From NCBI GenBank assembly GCA_964607165.1, contig CAZSIT010000010.1:15579-79578 (forward strand): a stretch of DNA of 64,000 nt. The letters run 5' to 3'. The notes under the pieces were generated by a model that worked only from the letters and a program-made list of their open reading frames with translations, was not told the DNA's origin and ran no database searches. Shown here piece by piece: positions 26,122 to 35,260 of this stretch; within the stretch, counting starts at the first letter, position 1, and each line of letters starts with the position of its first letter. This DNA is from DSPP01 sp964607165. Lineage in GTDB: Bacteria; Zixibacteria; MSB-5A5; DSPP01. Made by a program: the position numbers and the translations under genes.

Positions 26122-28032
26122 TTACGGCGGCCCCAAAAACCATTCCAGCATCTTTCCCATAAGCACGGCCGCCTGGGGTTCCTTTATGCCGTAAAGCGAA
26201 AACCCGAAGCAAGCGGTCTTAAAGCTTCCCCGGTCCGAGCGCACCGCCACCGTCTTTCCGTTCAAATCGGACGTATCCGGGAAAGCCGAACGATACAGGT
26301 AAAGCGGCTGGCTGCGAACCCCCCGCTCAAAGTAATTAACTGCCGGCATCCGCCGGTACAAAGAATCCGGATACAAAAGCGAATCGGGTCGCACGCGTAA
26401 AGGGCTGCGCAGATAGGCCTTGGTCACGTTCGTGTCAATGTCCAAAGTGGGCAAGCCGGGCACTTTCTGCCGGGAATCTACGCTAACAAGCGTGTCCGCG
26501 CCGATAAACTGTTCGTTGGATACGTGGTCGCCGCTTGAACCGATGACCCGCAAAAGATGCCCGTCGGAAAGCATCCCGTTAATGCCGAAGAAGAAAAAGG
26601 GGAACCCGTTGGAAGGGTTATTTTCGTCATACTGAATCAGAAGCCCCTCAGAGTTGATGCTGGCGCCCGGTCCGTCTATGTCCAAAAGGTCGTCCCGCCC
26701 CAAAACCCACACTGACCCTCCCACGTTCATGTATTTCATCAGCGAAAGATTCATCTCCGCGGCGTTGCCGGTGGGAAAAAGCTGTTCTTTATGTACGATA
26801 ACCAGCTTATGCCGGGCCAGAATGGAATCAAAGAGGGGGCTGGTGACAACCTCGGTGCGCGTATCTTGTAAGGAATCAAAATCGCTCCCGTATCCGGCCT
26901 GGCGTATTAAGTTTATATAATACCCCTGGGAGGCTTCATCCGCCAACTGGGCAGGCTCTCCCGTAGGCCCCCAGGATTGGCGGGCCAGTCTCCGGATCAA
27001 CAGTATTTTTCTATCGAATCGGGGGTGAATAATCACAAACTTGAGCGCAATTGGTTTGGGGTCGGAAACCCCGGCGTCATCCCGGGTTCGCACTCTAAAG
27101 AAATAATACCCGGGTTTATTATTGATAGGATTATCCGCTCCCCTTAAACCAAAAAAAGTGAAGAATTGATCGGACGTATAGCGCTGCGTTATAAAACTTG
27201 GGTCATAATGGAACGGACGGTCGCTGGCCGCCCAGAGCTTGTTCGAATCGACTTTGGCCGTGCTAAAGTCGTTAAAGGGTCCGAAAAGTTCCCAGAAATA
27301 CTCAAATTTTGGTTGAGTTCTTGGATAGTCGGCGGAATCCGATCCCAGCCAGGTTATCGTAACCCCCGTGTGCCCGGTGCGCAGGTCTTCGGGCGTACCG
27401 CTGTAAGTCAGGCTGTCCCGCGAAAAAAAGAACTCGGTGACCGTCGCTATGTTATTCTGTGGGGTCGGAGGAGTTACACTGTTAATCCGGCCCAAAAAAG
27501 TGTCCGGAGCTCGGTTTTTACGCTGAAACGTTCGCCACTTTAGGAGACTATCCGGAGTATAAGCGCCCTGGTCATCCTGGGCGCGAATAAACACAACCGA
27601 TTGGAAAACCTTGGAAGTGTCGGAGGGGAGCGCTACTACAGCCGTCTGTCCGTTTTGGCCCAGGTTGCTGATAATCGTCCAATGCCAAATGCCAATAGTA
27701 TCGGCATTGGTAGAATGGGCCTTGATAAAATCCAACGGCGTGCCGATAGGCTTTCCCGTATTGTCCTTCTTCGAAGCCCGCACGACTGAATCAACCTGAA
27801 TGGAATATTCAAATTGGACAACGTAGCCGTCCGGGTCGGTGGCATACCAAAAAAGTTGCGAAGGAGTGGTAAAAAGACTGTTTTCCAAAGGCACCGGCGC
27901 AAAAAACACAAACGGTGGCTGGTTCGTGTGCGCCGTCCCTTTTTTTTTGATGGTGCAGCCGCCGGAAATCAAAAGCAAAGCCAGGCCCAAAAGCGAAAAA
28001 CCAAAACCCGAATATCTGCGTAGTTGCGTCAT
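26122..28032 (-). CDS. Putative lipoprotein of the TonB-receptor operon
   Basis: 636 residues with a lipoprotein-type signal (GLALLLISGGC, cysteine at 26); the residues before the cysteine are a loose lipobox. Next comes an Ig-like domain of about 90 residues (DPDGYVVQFEYSIQVDSV), then a second such module (LRTGHTGVTITWLGSDSAD). From about 330 onwards an alpha/beta region (DRKILLIRRLARQSWG, YGSDFDSLQDTRTE, HKLVIVHKEQLFPTG) looks like a glutamine-amidotransferase-like or ThuA-like fold without catalytic residues I can point to. It is the last gene after the TonB receptor, exported protein and PorV-like genes, 49 bases after the last. Surface or periplasm-facing location at the outer membrane is inferred. 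Confidence 0.75.
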   Translation of the reverse strand: MTQLRRYSGFGFSLLGLALLLISGGCTIKKKGTAHTNQPPFVFFAPVPLENSLFTTPSQLFWYATDPDGYVVQFEYSIQVDSVVRASKKDNTGKPIGTPLDFIKAHSTNADTIGIWHWTIISNLGQNGQTAVVALPSDTSKVFQSVVFIRAQDDQGAYTPDSLLKWRTFQRKNRAPDTFLGRINSVTPPTPQNNIATVTEFFFSRDSLTYSGTPEDLRTGHTGVTITWLGSDSADYPRTQPKFEYFWELFGPFNDFSTAKVDSNKLWAASDRPFHYDPSFITQRYTSDQFFTFFGLRGADNPINNKPGYYFFRVRTRDDAGVSDPKPIALKFVIIHPRFDRKILLIRRLARQSWGPTGEPAQLADEASQGYYINLIRQAGYGSDFDSLQDTRTEVVTSPLFDSILARHKLVIVHKEQLFPTGNAAEMNLSLMKYMNVGGSVWVLGRDDLLDIDGPGASINSEGLLIQYDENNPSNGFPFFFFGINGMLSDGHLLRVIGSSGDHVSNEQFIGADTLVSVDSRQKVPGLPTLDIDTNVTKAYLRSPLRVRPDSLLYPDSLYRRMPAVNYFERGVRSQPLYLYRSAFPDTSDLNGKTVAVRSDRGSFKTACFGFSLYGIKEPQAAVLMGKMLEWFLGPP

Positions 28033-28081
28033 CCTCTAAATTTTCCTCCTAAAAATTTAATGCTCCTAAAAGCCGGTGTGG

Positions 28082-29083
28082 TTAAAAAGCGAAACTGACC
28101 GACAGGCGGTGAAAAGCTCCCAGGTCGTGCGCATCCTGATAGGCATAGTCCGCCGCCAGCTTAAATCTTTGCACCGGCAGTCTAAAACCGGCCCCGGCGG
28201 CAAAACCCATCCCCGTCGAATATTTTATGGCTCCCTGGCTAAAGCTCGCTCGCGCATCCGTATCGTCCCGTCCCCGTAATCCCGCCCGCAGGGCCACCTT
28301 TTCCGAATACCAGTATTCCACCCCTCCGCTGAACTTTTCCAAATTATCGGGCGGATGGCTCCCTTCCAGGGCCAGAATGGCCCGGTGGGTTGGAGAATGA
28401 ATCAAATCCATGGCAATCCCGAAGTGAAAATCGGTCGGCAAAGCAAAGTCTTTGAAATTCTCCTCCCGGCTCCCAAAGGCAAAATTGGGGCCGAAGTTCG
28501 ATATCCGCATGGCTATCCGAAAGTTTCGAAAACCGGTTTCATACAAAGTCCCGATATCCGCCGCCCAGCCGGAAGCCTCGCGGTCCGCCAAACTCTCAAC
28601 AATATACTTTCCGGTTAAGCCGAAGGAAAAATGATCGGTCAAATAGCGGGCAAAAGTAACGGCCAAAGCCAAATCCTGGGCGTGGGTAATCTCTCCCGTG
28701 CCGGAAGGAAAGTTATAGGTGGTTATCGGAATGTCGCCGCTTTGAAAATCATAAACGGAAATCCCCACCACCCCGCCTAACTTCCGCATCGGAAAACCGA
28801 GGGCTGCAAACTCGTAATGAATGCCGGCCGGATAATCGATGTGCGAAAAAGCCGCCTGCCGCTGGCTCAAAGCCGCCAGCCCGGCGGCATTGTAATAGAT
28901 GGCAAAAACGTCGTTGGTAACCGCGGCAAAAGCGTTCCCCATCGCCACCGCCCGGGCCGATACCCCGATGTCCAGAAATTGCAGGCCCGCCGTCCCCACT
29001 TTGGCCTGTCCCCACGCGTTCCCGGCAAGAAACGACCCGATGGCCGCCCCCAGTAAAAAAACTTTTAGTGTGCGTTCTCTCAT
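28082..29083 (-). CDS. PorV/PorQ-family outer-membrane protein
   Basis: 333 residues from the ATG at 29083, preceded by AGAGGTGAT; the upstream in-frame ATG at 29101 lies ahead of that site. A signal peptide ends AGNAWGQA. The start of the mature protein, GTAGLQFLDIGVSARAVAMG, followed by AFAAVTNDVFAIYYNAAGLA, is the hallmark of PorV/PorQ/UPF0164 proteins. The remainder alternates beta strands as in a FadL-like 14-strand barrel and ends in an aromatic residue (LSVSFAF), as outer-membrane barrels do. PorV shuttles type IX substrates in Bacteroidetes. Here the gene follows a substrate-like protein with a C-terminal domain, which supports the same role, but PorV-like proteins also occur without a type IX system. 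Confidence 0.88.
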   Translation of the reverse strand: MRERTLKVFLLGAAIGSFLAGNAWGQAKVGTAGLQFLDIGVSARAVAMGNAFAAVTNDVFAIYYNAAGLAALSQRQAAFSHIDYPAGIHYEFAALGFPMRKLGGVVGISVYDFQSGDIPITTYNFPSGTGEITHAQDLALAVTFARYLTDHFSFGLTGKYIVESLADREASGWAADIGTLYETGFRNFRIAMRISNFGPNFAFGSREENFKDFALPTDFHFGIAMDLIHSPTHRAILALEGSHPPDNLEKFSGGVEYWYSEKVALRAGLRGRDDTDARASFSQGAIKYSTGMGFAAGAGFRLPVQRFKLAADYAYQDAHDLGAFHRLSVSFAF

Positions 29084-29108
29084 TTTATCACCTCTTATCA
29101 CCTCGAAT

Positions 29109-31715
29109 TTATTGGATGATTACGATTTTCCCCACATGGATTTTCTCCTTGGCGTAAGCCCCGGTCGGCTGCACGGTGTAAAGATAAAGCCCCGCCGCCA
29201 CCGTTTGCGTGTTGCGGGTCAATAAATTCCACTGGTCAAATCCCGCGTTCGAAGCGGCTGGATCCTTCTCATGCTTGATTTCCTGCACCAGGTCTCCGTC
29301 CAAAGTGTAAATCCGGATGATGCAGCTGGCCGGGAGATTTATAAAATTAAGCCGTTTCGAGCTCTGCACCTGTCCGGCGGCCAGGTTCTTATCTTCGTAA
29401 TGGCTGTAATCCTCGTCAATCCGGTAGGGGTTCGGATAGGCCGAAATTTTCAACTCCAAAGACTCGCGCTGCGCTTCGGTGGGCAAAGCATAAACGATTT
29501 TGGCGCTGGCGTTGGGAGTCGCCTCCAAAGGGTCGATTGTGGAATTGGGCGTAAGTGAGCCGAAATCAAAAGGCGCCACCGATATGTAATAAGACTGCGA
29601 GGGAAAAAGGCCGCTAATTTTATACTGATACCAGTACTGGAAGTCGTTCGTGGAGTCGGGATAAAGCTTGGCCGCCCCCAAACCTAAATTGTAGTCCTGG
29701 CGCGCAAAGTAAAAAACGGTGTCAATCGCCTTCGACTTTGAGCCACAGGTGGCGCAGAAACGGATGTTCAAAGCGGTCTTGCTCGTGTCCGGCAGCCGCC
29801 CGGGGCCGTCAAACCCCAGGTCGTTCAGACAGGAAGACCCGGAGGGCGAAGGCGCGTTGTAGCGCTCCGGGTCAATCTGTAAAGTCCCGGTGGTGTCCCA
29901 CTTTTTGGCATAAATCTGTTGAATTTCCTCGTAGCTCAAAGGCTGCGCCGGCGCCGGATCCCAGCGGCATTTCGCCTTGTTATGAATGTACGGTTTCCAA
30001 TCCACCTTGTCGAAGGAGGCGATGGTGGTGTAGTTCTGCCCATCAGTGGAAAGCGAAATGCGGTATCCCTCAAAATCCTCGATTTTGCTGAAGGAATCCA
30101 GAGCGGTCTCGGTATTTTTGCCGAACCAGCGGATAACCACTTCTCCCGGCCCGGTAACAAAATCCAAAGATTCCGGAGGGGGCGGCGGTTGCGGCCCTCT
30201 AAAGTCTGGCATGCCATCTCCATGCTGCCGGGGGACGCGTTGCGGCGGCTCGCCGCACAGAACGGTATCCTCCAGCGTTTCATTGTCATAAACCCGCTGC
30301 ACCCAGCGCGCGTTTCCGGCAAAGGCGCTAAAGTCCAACCCCGCCTGATACTTAAATACTTCGCCCTCGAGGTTCTCAAAATCCTTATTGGTGGGAAGAT
30401 TATCCGCAAAGTTCTTCGGATCCCGGTGGAATCCTTCCCCCGCAATGTACCCCAAAGTCAAAGGCAAAGTATCCCCCGGCGACAGGTTGAAACTCCCAAA
30501 GGATACTAAATAGCGGGTGTCATAACCGTTGGCAATGTCAATAGCGTTAAGCTGGGGGTTAAGGGGAGGCAGCCAGCCTGCCGCGCTCTGGTTGATGACG
30601 CTGAACACTTCGTCGTAATCAAACTCCTGATTGGAGAGATAAGTGTATTTCATCTTATCCCCCTCCGGCTGCCCCAGACCCCCGGAACTGTTCTGCCGTC
30701 CCGGAGCCTTCTGCGGGCCCCAGTCCAGGTCAACGTTGCCGTTGGGAGTCCACCAGTTAAAGGAAGTCTTAACGTTGCTCAATCCTCCCGGCGCCCGCAC
30801 CACCCGCACCCCGGTGGCCGCCGTGGGGCTGGTGGAGGTGAAAATTTGGTTGCTGTTTTTCGGATCCCCGTTTTCGTCGGAAACATAAGCTATATTAATG
30901 GTATCCGGACAGGAGGGCACCAAGTCGTTCGGCACCGAAACCTTAAACCCGGAAAGGTCGTCCTGATAATATGCACCGCTGGAAGGATGCCCCACGTCGG
31001 CATCCACGAAAACGCCCAGGTAAATGTTCTTTAACGTTCTTCGGCCGATGTTTACGATTTGATAATCCAGCATAATCCAATCCTGGCCCCAGCCCGCCGA
31101 CCAGGAATAACTGTTCTGCACGATTTTCAGCCCCAAAGGCTTGTGCGGCCGCTGGTCAATCGGATCGGCGTTGACGAATTGCGGGCTGGTCAAGGTATCA
31201 TACATCGTGGCAATCAAATCCAAATCCGAAACGGCGTTAGGGCTGTAATAGGGGCTCCCCTTGACGGTTGAACGCTTGATGATTTCACCGTTTGCCCCCA
31301 GGTCGGGCCAAAGCTCAAAATCATCCACCGCCCAGCCGTCCGTTCCGGTCGAAACCACGGTGTCCCCGTCCACCACCCCTCCGATCCACATACACCCTTG
31401 AAAAAGATATTCAACCCGCGACCCCCCCGGAAATTCGGCCGAAGAGGTGGACGTTCCGGTTAAGCAGTCTAACAACCGTAAATCGCCCTGGTTGCCAAAG
31501 AAACCATAGTTGGTAATGGTGAACCACAACCGCCCGACTTTGTGCGTACACTGCTGCTGGTTGGGAATAGCGGCAACCTTATATAACCCGCCGCCGGTGG
31601 AAAACAGGCTCCCCGCCGTCGGAACCCCTTCTTTCATCCGCGCCAGCCCCGCCGGCCCCAAAAAGGCAGCCAGGAGAAGGGATATCCCCAACGCCCTGTT
31701 TATCTTTAGTCGCAT
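29109..31715 (-). CDS. Large exported surface protein, paralogue 2, downstream of the TonB receptor
   Basis: 868 residues from the ATG at 31715 (GGAG eight bases before); a GTG nine bases upstream overlaps that site. A signal (INRALGISLLLAAFLG) is followed by the same architecture as the protein at 19117-21822: QCTHKVGRLWFTITNYG, EYLFQGCMWIGG, WGQDWIMLDYQIVNIG, FEGYRISLSTDG and a C-terminal sorting-like module ending GKIVIIQ. It sits between the TonB receptor (46-base gap) and a PorV-like gene (25-base gap). I recognise no enzyme fold. A surface-exposed partner of the receptor is the main hypothesis. Confidence 0.87.
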   Translation of the reverse strand: MRLKINRALGISLLLAAFLGPAGLARMKEGVPTAGSLFSTGGGLYKVAAIPNQQQCTHKVGRLWFTITNYGFFGNQGDLRLLDCLTGTSTSSAEFPGGSRVEYLFQGCMWIGGVVDGDTVVSTGTDGWAVDDFELWPDLGANGEIIKRSTVKGSPYYSPNAVSDLDLIATMYDTLTSPQFVNADPIDQRPHKPLGLKIVQNSYSWSAGWGQDWIMLDYQIVNIGRRTLKNIYLGVFVDADVGHPSSGAYYQDDLSGFKVSVPNDLVPSCPDTINIAYVSDENGDPKNSNQIFTSTSPTAATGVRVVRAPGGLSNVKTSFNWWTPNGNVDLDWGPQKAPGRQNSSGGLGQPEGDKMKYTYLSNQEFDYDEVFSVINQSAAGWLPPLNPQLNAIDIANGYDTRYLVSFGSFNLSPGDTLPLTLGYIAGEGFHRDPKNFADNLPTNKDFENLEGEVFKYQAGLDFSAFAGNARWVQRVYDNETLEDTVLCGEPPQRVPRQHGDGMPDFRGPQPPPPPESLDFVTGPGEVVIRWFGKNTETALDSFSKIEDFEGYRISLSTDGQNYTTIASFDKVDWKPYIHNKAKCRWDPAPAQPLSYEEIQQIYAKKWDTTGTLQIDPERYNAPSPSGSSCLNDLGFDGPGRLPDTSKTALNIRFCATCGSKSKAIDTVFYFARQDYNLGLGAAKLYPDSTNDFQYWYQYKISGLFPSQSYYISVAPFDFGSLTPNSTIDPLEATPNASAKIVYALPTEAQRESLELKISAYPNPYRIDEDYSHYEDKNLAAGQVQSSKRLNFINLPASCIIRIYTLDGDLVQEIKHEKDPAASNAGFDQWNLLTRNTQTVAAGLYLYTVQPTGAYAKEKIHVGKIVIIQ

Positions 31716-31761
31716 CTGTTTCACTCCTTATGCCAAAGCCTGCATTCTCTGTTTGTCCCGA

Positions 31762-34700
31762 CTAAAAGTCAACCGATAACCCCAACTTAATGTTGCGCCC
31801 CGGTTCGAATAACCGCGGATCGTTCTGGAAAGGCGTTCCCAAAGTCACCACATTATAGTCGGTTATACCGATGACCCGGTTGGTGTTGGTTCGGCCGGTG
31901 TTCTGGAAAGGCCCGGTCGGGGCCCAGTTCTTGCGATCAAACAGGTTGTTGACCCAGAGCTGCAGGGTGTAATCCTGCTTCCAGATTCTAAACGACTTCT
32001 GAAACCGCAAATCCACCTGGCTGGTGGGAGGCTTCCGTAGGGAACCGGTGCGCGAAAAATCATTGCGTCCCGTAGGCAGGCCCGGATAAAGCGCCGAAGG
32101 GGTGAAAGGAAACCCCGAACCGTACTGCCAGATGAAGTTCAAATTCCAGTTGTCCGGCATTTTTAACCCGAAAAGTTTCGGATGGTCGCCGTTGGGAACG
32201 TTGACGTTCACGTTCAAAGTTATCTGATGGGTTTGGTCCCAGTCCAGCGGAAATTCCTGAATCGGAATCTCCTGGGCATTAAGTAAATTCACGTAGTTGG
32301 AAGCATCCGAAGAGCTCTTTCCTAAAGCAATCGAATACTGATAGTCCAGATACCCTTGCACATAGCCCCCTCCCACCCGCGAAATCTCCGCCTCCACCCC
32401 CCGCGTGCGCCCGTAGTCCAAATTTTGATAATCGGTCACTTGATCCGCCCCGAACCGGGTGGTCTGCGTGTTGACAAGGCCGAAATCGTCATTATAAAAT
32501 CCGGTCAAAACCGCCCGGTAATCGTTGGAAAGCAGCACCTCGCTTCCAAACTCATATTTAATTTTCTTGGTGTAATCCAGATTGAAATTCCCGATTAACT
32601 TGGCCGCCGAGCCTCCTTGGGTCGAACGTTGGTAAAACTGATCTAGGCTGGGCAGTTGAAAATAGTGGCCGTAATTGAAAAACACTTTCGCCCGCTCGCT
32701 GATGGGGTACGAAAATCCCATCCGCGGCGAAATTTTGTTCCGTATCGGGTCCTGAACCTGATTGGCAAAGGGCTCCGCCGCTCGGATGTCGTTTAGGCCC
32801 GAAGCCTGAAAGAAGAAATCGTAGCGCAAAGACAGGTTTGCAATCAGCTGTCCGTATTCCACCCGGTCGCCGACGTATACATCGGCGATAATCGGCCGAT
32901 GGGTGTAAAAATCGCGGAAAATACCCCGGTCCCCAAACTCCTGAAAGTCCGGTATCCCCGAGTAGCGCGTGGCCGGATAGCTGATTTGCGCCATCGTCAG
33001 CTTGGTCAAATCCAGCTGAAAACCGCTCGAAAAGTAATGCGAGGCAATCTGTGAATTAAAGTCAAACTTCGCCGTGGTCTTGGTGGTGGAGGAATTCTCG
33101 TAGAAGGTCTGCTGCAGGTACCCTCCCGGCGCGGCAAACCCGTTGTTGCCTAAATCATACTGCCCGTTGCCGTTCGCGTCGATGTACCGCTGCCCCGGCT
33201 GCCACACCCCGCCCGTCGGCGGGTCATAAATCCCGTTCCCGTTCAAATCCCGGAAAGGCAGGCCGGGCGAATAGGCGCTGCTGGGGCCGTCGTACTTGGA
33301 ATCAAAGTTCAAATCCTGGTTTTCCGGACAGTTGCAGGTAATGAACCGGTCACCCGGACCAAACTTCCCGTCTTTATCCATATCAATGAAGGGCTCCCCC
33401 AGTATCAAATCCCCGTCGTGAAAAGGCTCGGGGGCATTGGTGGTGCTGTTTAAGTTCCAATTTCTGCGCCGCTCGATGTCAAATCGCCCGTTCGCATTGG
33501 TGTCCGTAAACCGCTCCGCCGCCTCATATACCCCATCCCCGTTCACATCCTCAAAAGGGTCTCCCGGAAAACCGGTCAGCGGGTTGGGGGGAGTATAGAC
33601 AGACTTGCCGTCCGCGGTGGTATCGTCCCGGAAAGTGTCCAAAAAGGGCTCCGCGTCATCCCATTTTCCGTTAGCCCCCGCATCCACCCAGGGCTCGTCC
33701 TCGTCGTGGGATCCGTTTCCGTCTTTGTCAAAAAACGATTCCCCCACGTCGTACTGCCCGTCGGTGTTATCTTCAAAGCTTTCAAATTCGTCTTCAAATA
33801 AGAAAAGGTCGGGGTTTTTTCCGTTGGCTGGATTATTCGGGTCTCCCGGCCGTTCAAGAAAACGTTTAACGAAATGCGAAACCTGCGCCCGGTAAAAACT
33901 GTTTTTGCTTAACGTATGCTCGGCCGAGATGCTAAAGTTGTTGGTGCGGTCGTTAACCACCGGGGCCGTTTCCGGAGAGTAGCGGTTCCTCCAGACAAAG
34001 CCCGAACCCGTATAATTGTACCGCAAAAACTCGCTTTTCCAATCCACGTTCAATTTCAAAAGCCCGGAAGGCTTGATGGTGAATTTAAGCTGAACGTTGT
34101 TGGTATTCGACATCCGGTCCGGAATGCCGATTCCCAGAATGCGCGTAACCGGATATGTTTTTTGCGTCAGCGGCGTCGCCAGCCTGTTGTGCGAAAGGTA
34201 AGTGTCGGTTTTGTCCATCTGCGCAGAAATGAAGTAAGCCACTTTCCCTTCCGTGTTCCATTTTAGCAATTTAGGGAAAATCCATCCCAGAAACGGCTCC
34301 GGCCCGGAAAGCGAAAATTGTACCTGATCCGAGTTAAACGAATACTTGTTTAAAGTGGGGGAACCGAATCGGTCCGTAAAGTATTCGGAATGCAGCCGCG
34401 TCCGATCGGTGGTTCCTTCCTTGGTGGAGATATTGACTATGCCCGAAGTGGCGTTTCCGTATTGAGCGTCAAAACCTCCCTTAAGAAAGGTAAACTCTTG
34501 AATGCCGGAAGTTGGCACTCCCATGTTAGAAGATTGAATCTGTCCCCGGCCGGAAGTTCCCGTCAAAATATTGCGCACCTCCACCCCGTCGATGACGTAG
34601 ATGGTTTCCTCGCTCCGCCCTCCCCGGACGTGAATTTGGCCGTTGTAAACCGTCACCCCCACCTGCAGCTTTAATAGGTCGGTCACGTTGCGAATCGGAA

Positions 34701-35154
34701 GCTTGGCTATCTCCTCCGCCGAGACTATCTTCTGGCTGGTGGTTACATGTTTGTCCACCTTAGCGAGCTCTTTGGCCACTACCACTATCGTATCTCCCTG
34801 AATCGCCTGTTCCACCAATTGAAGCCGGCCTACTTCCGCAATTTGATCGGTCTGAATTTTGATATCTTTGACCAATTGTTCGCCGTAACCCTGGTAGGTA
34901 ACTTTAGCTGCATAGGTTCCAGGAGGAATGTTCAAAATGATGAAGTTTCCGCTAACATCGCTAATCGCTCCCTGCCCGCTCGGCTTGCCGTTTAAAAGAA
35001 GCGTTACTCGAGCACCAATCAACGGCTCTTTACTCTTCTTGTCGAAAACCTGACCGACAATCCGGCCGTTTGACGCAAAAACCGCTTGAGCGGCAAAAAG
35101 TAAAACCCCTGCTGCAACCGTCATAAGTGCCAAAATTTTAATCGTTCTCTTCAT
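31762..35154 (-). CDS. TonB-dependent receptor with carboxypeptidase-regulatory domain and calcium-loop insertion
   Basis: 1130 residues from the ATG at 35154, which has GGGAGG before it; the open frame extends 23 codons upstream without support. After the signal (ILALMTVAAGVLLFAAQAVFA) comes a regulatory Ig domain (GRIVGQVFDKKSKEPLIGA, GNFIILNIPPGTYAAKV), a plug (PIRNVTDLLKLQVGV, VRGGRSEETIYVIDGVEV) and a beta barrel ending in LGLSVDF. Between roughly residues 450 and 670 there is an unusual insertion rich in D-x-N-x-D-G loops (DKDGNGSHDEDEPW, EDVNGDGVYEAAERF, DTNANGRFDIE, DLNGNGIYDP, DANGNGQYDLG). These look like calcium-binding repeats in an extracellular loop. It probably imports a polymer or metal complex, or acts as a SusC-like anchor. 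It is the first gene of a four-gene operon with a good promoter. Confidence 0.93.
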   Translation of the reverse strand: MKRTIKILALMTVAAGVLLFAAQAVFASNGRIVGQVFDKKSKEPLIGARVTLLLNGKPSGQGAISDVSGNFIILNIPPGTYAAKVTYQGYGEQLVKDIKIQTDQIAEVGRLQLVEQAIQGDTIVVVAKELAKVDKHVTTSQKIVSAEEIAKLPIRNVTDLLKLQVGVTVYNGQIHVRGGRSEETIYVIDGVEVRNILTGTSGRGQIQSSNMGVPTSGIQEFTFLKGGFDAQYGNATSGIVNISTKEGTTDRTRLHSEYFTDRFGSPTLNKYSFNSDQVQFSLSGPEPFLGWIFPKLLKWNTEGKVAYFISAQMDKTDTYLSHNRLATPLTQKTYPVTRILGIGIPDRMSNTNNVQLKFTIKPSGLLKLNVDWKSEFLRYNYTGSGFVWRNRYSPETAPVVNDRTNNFSISAEHTLSKNSFYRAQVSHFVKRFLERPGDPNNPANGKNPDLFLFEDEFESFEDNTDGQYDVGESFFDKDGNGSHDEDEPWVDAGANGKWDDAEPFLDTFRDDTTADGKSVYTPPNPLTGFPGDPFEDVNGDGVYEAAERFTDTNANGRFDIERRRNWNLNSTTNAPEPFHDGDLILGEPFIDMDKDGKFGPGDRFITCNCPENQDLNFDSKYDGPSSAYSPGLPFRDLNGNGIYDPPTGGVWQPGQRYIDANGNGQYDLGNNGFAAPGGYLQQTFYENSSTTKTTAKFDFNSQIASHYFSSGFQLDLTKLTMAQISYPATRYSGIPDFQEFGDRGIFRDFYTHRPIIADVYVGDRVEYGQLIANLSLRYDFFFQASGLNDIRAAEPFANQVQDPIRNKISPRMGFSYPISERAKVFFNYGHYFQLPSLDQFYQRSTQGGSAAKLIGNFNLDYTKKIKYEFGSEVLLSNDYRAVLTGFYNDDFGLVNTQTTRFGADQVTDYQNLDYGRTRGVEAEISRVGGGYVQGYLDYQYSIALGKSSSDASNYVNLLNAQEIPIQEFPLDWDQTHQITLNVNVNVPNGDHPKLFGLKMPDNWNLNFIWQYGSGFPFTPSALYPGLPTGRNDFSRTGSLRKPPTSQVDLRFQKSFRIWKQDYTLQLWVNNLFDRKNWAPTGPFQNTGRTNTNRVIGITDYNVVTLGTPFQNDPRLFEPGRNIKLGLSVDF

Positions 35155-35230
35155 AAAACCTCCCGCTGCTGCGGCCTTTGGTCTCTCTCTCTGCTTCAAC
35201 TTTCCCGAAACTTTCCCAAACATTCCACGT

Positions 35231-35260
35231 ATAATACGAAACCGCTCAAGAAATTGTCAA
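35231..35260 (-). promoter_or_regulatory. Sigma-70-type promoter of the TonB receptor operon
   Basis: A perfect TTGACA (35255-35260, minus strand) is followed after 18 bases by TATTAT (35231-35236). The start point should fall near 35224, leaving a leader of about 70 bases before the ATG at 35154. The -35 box overlaps the end of the upstream gene. Confidence 0.7.
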
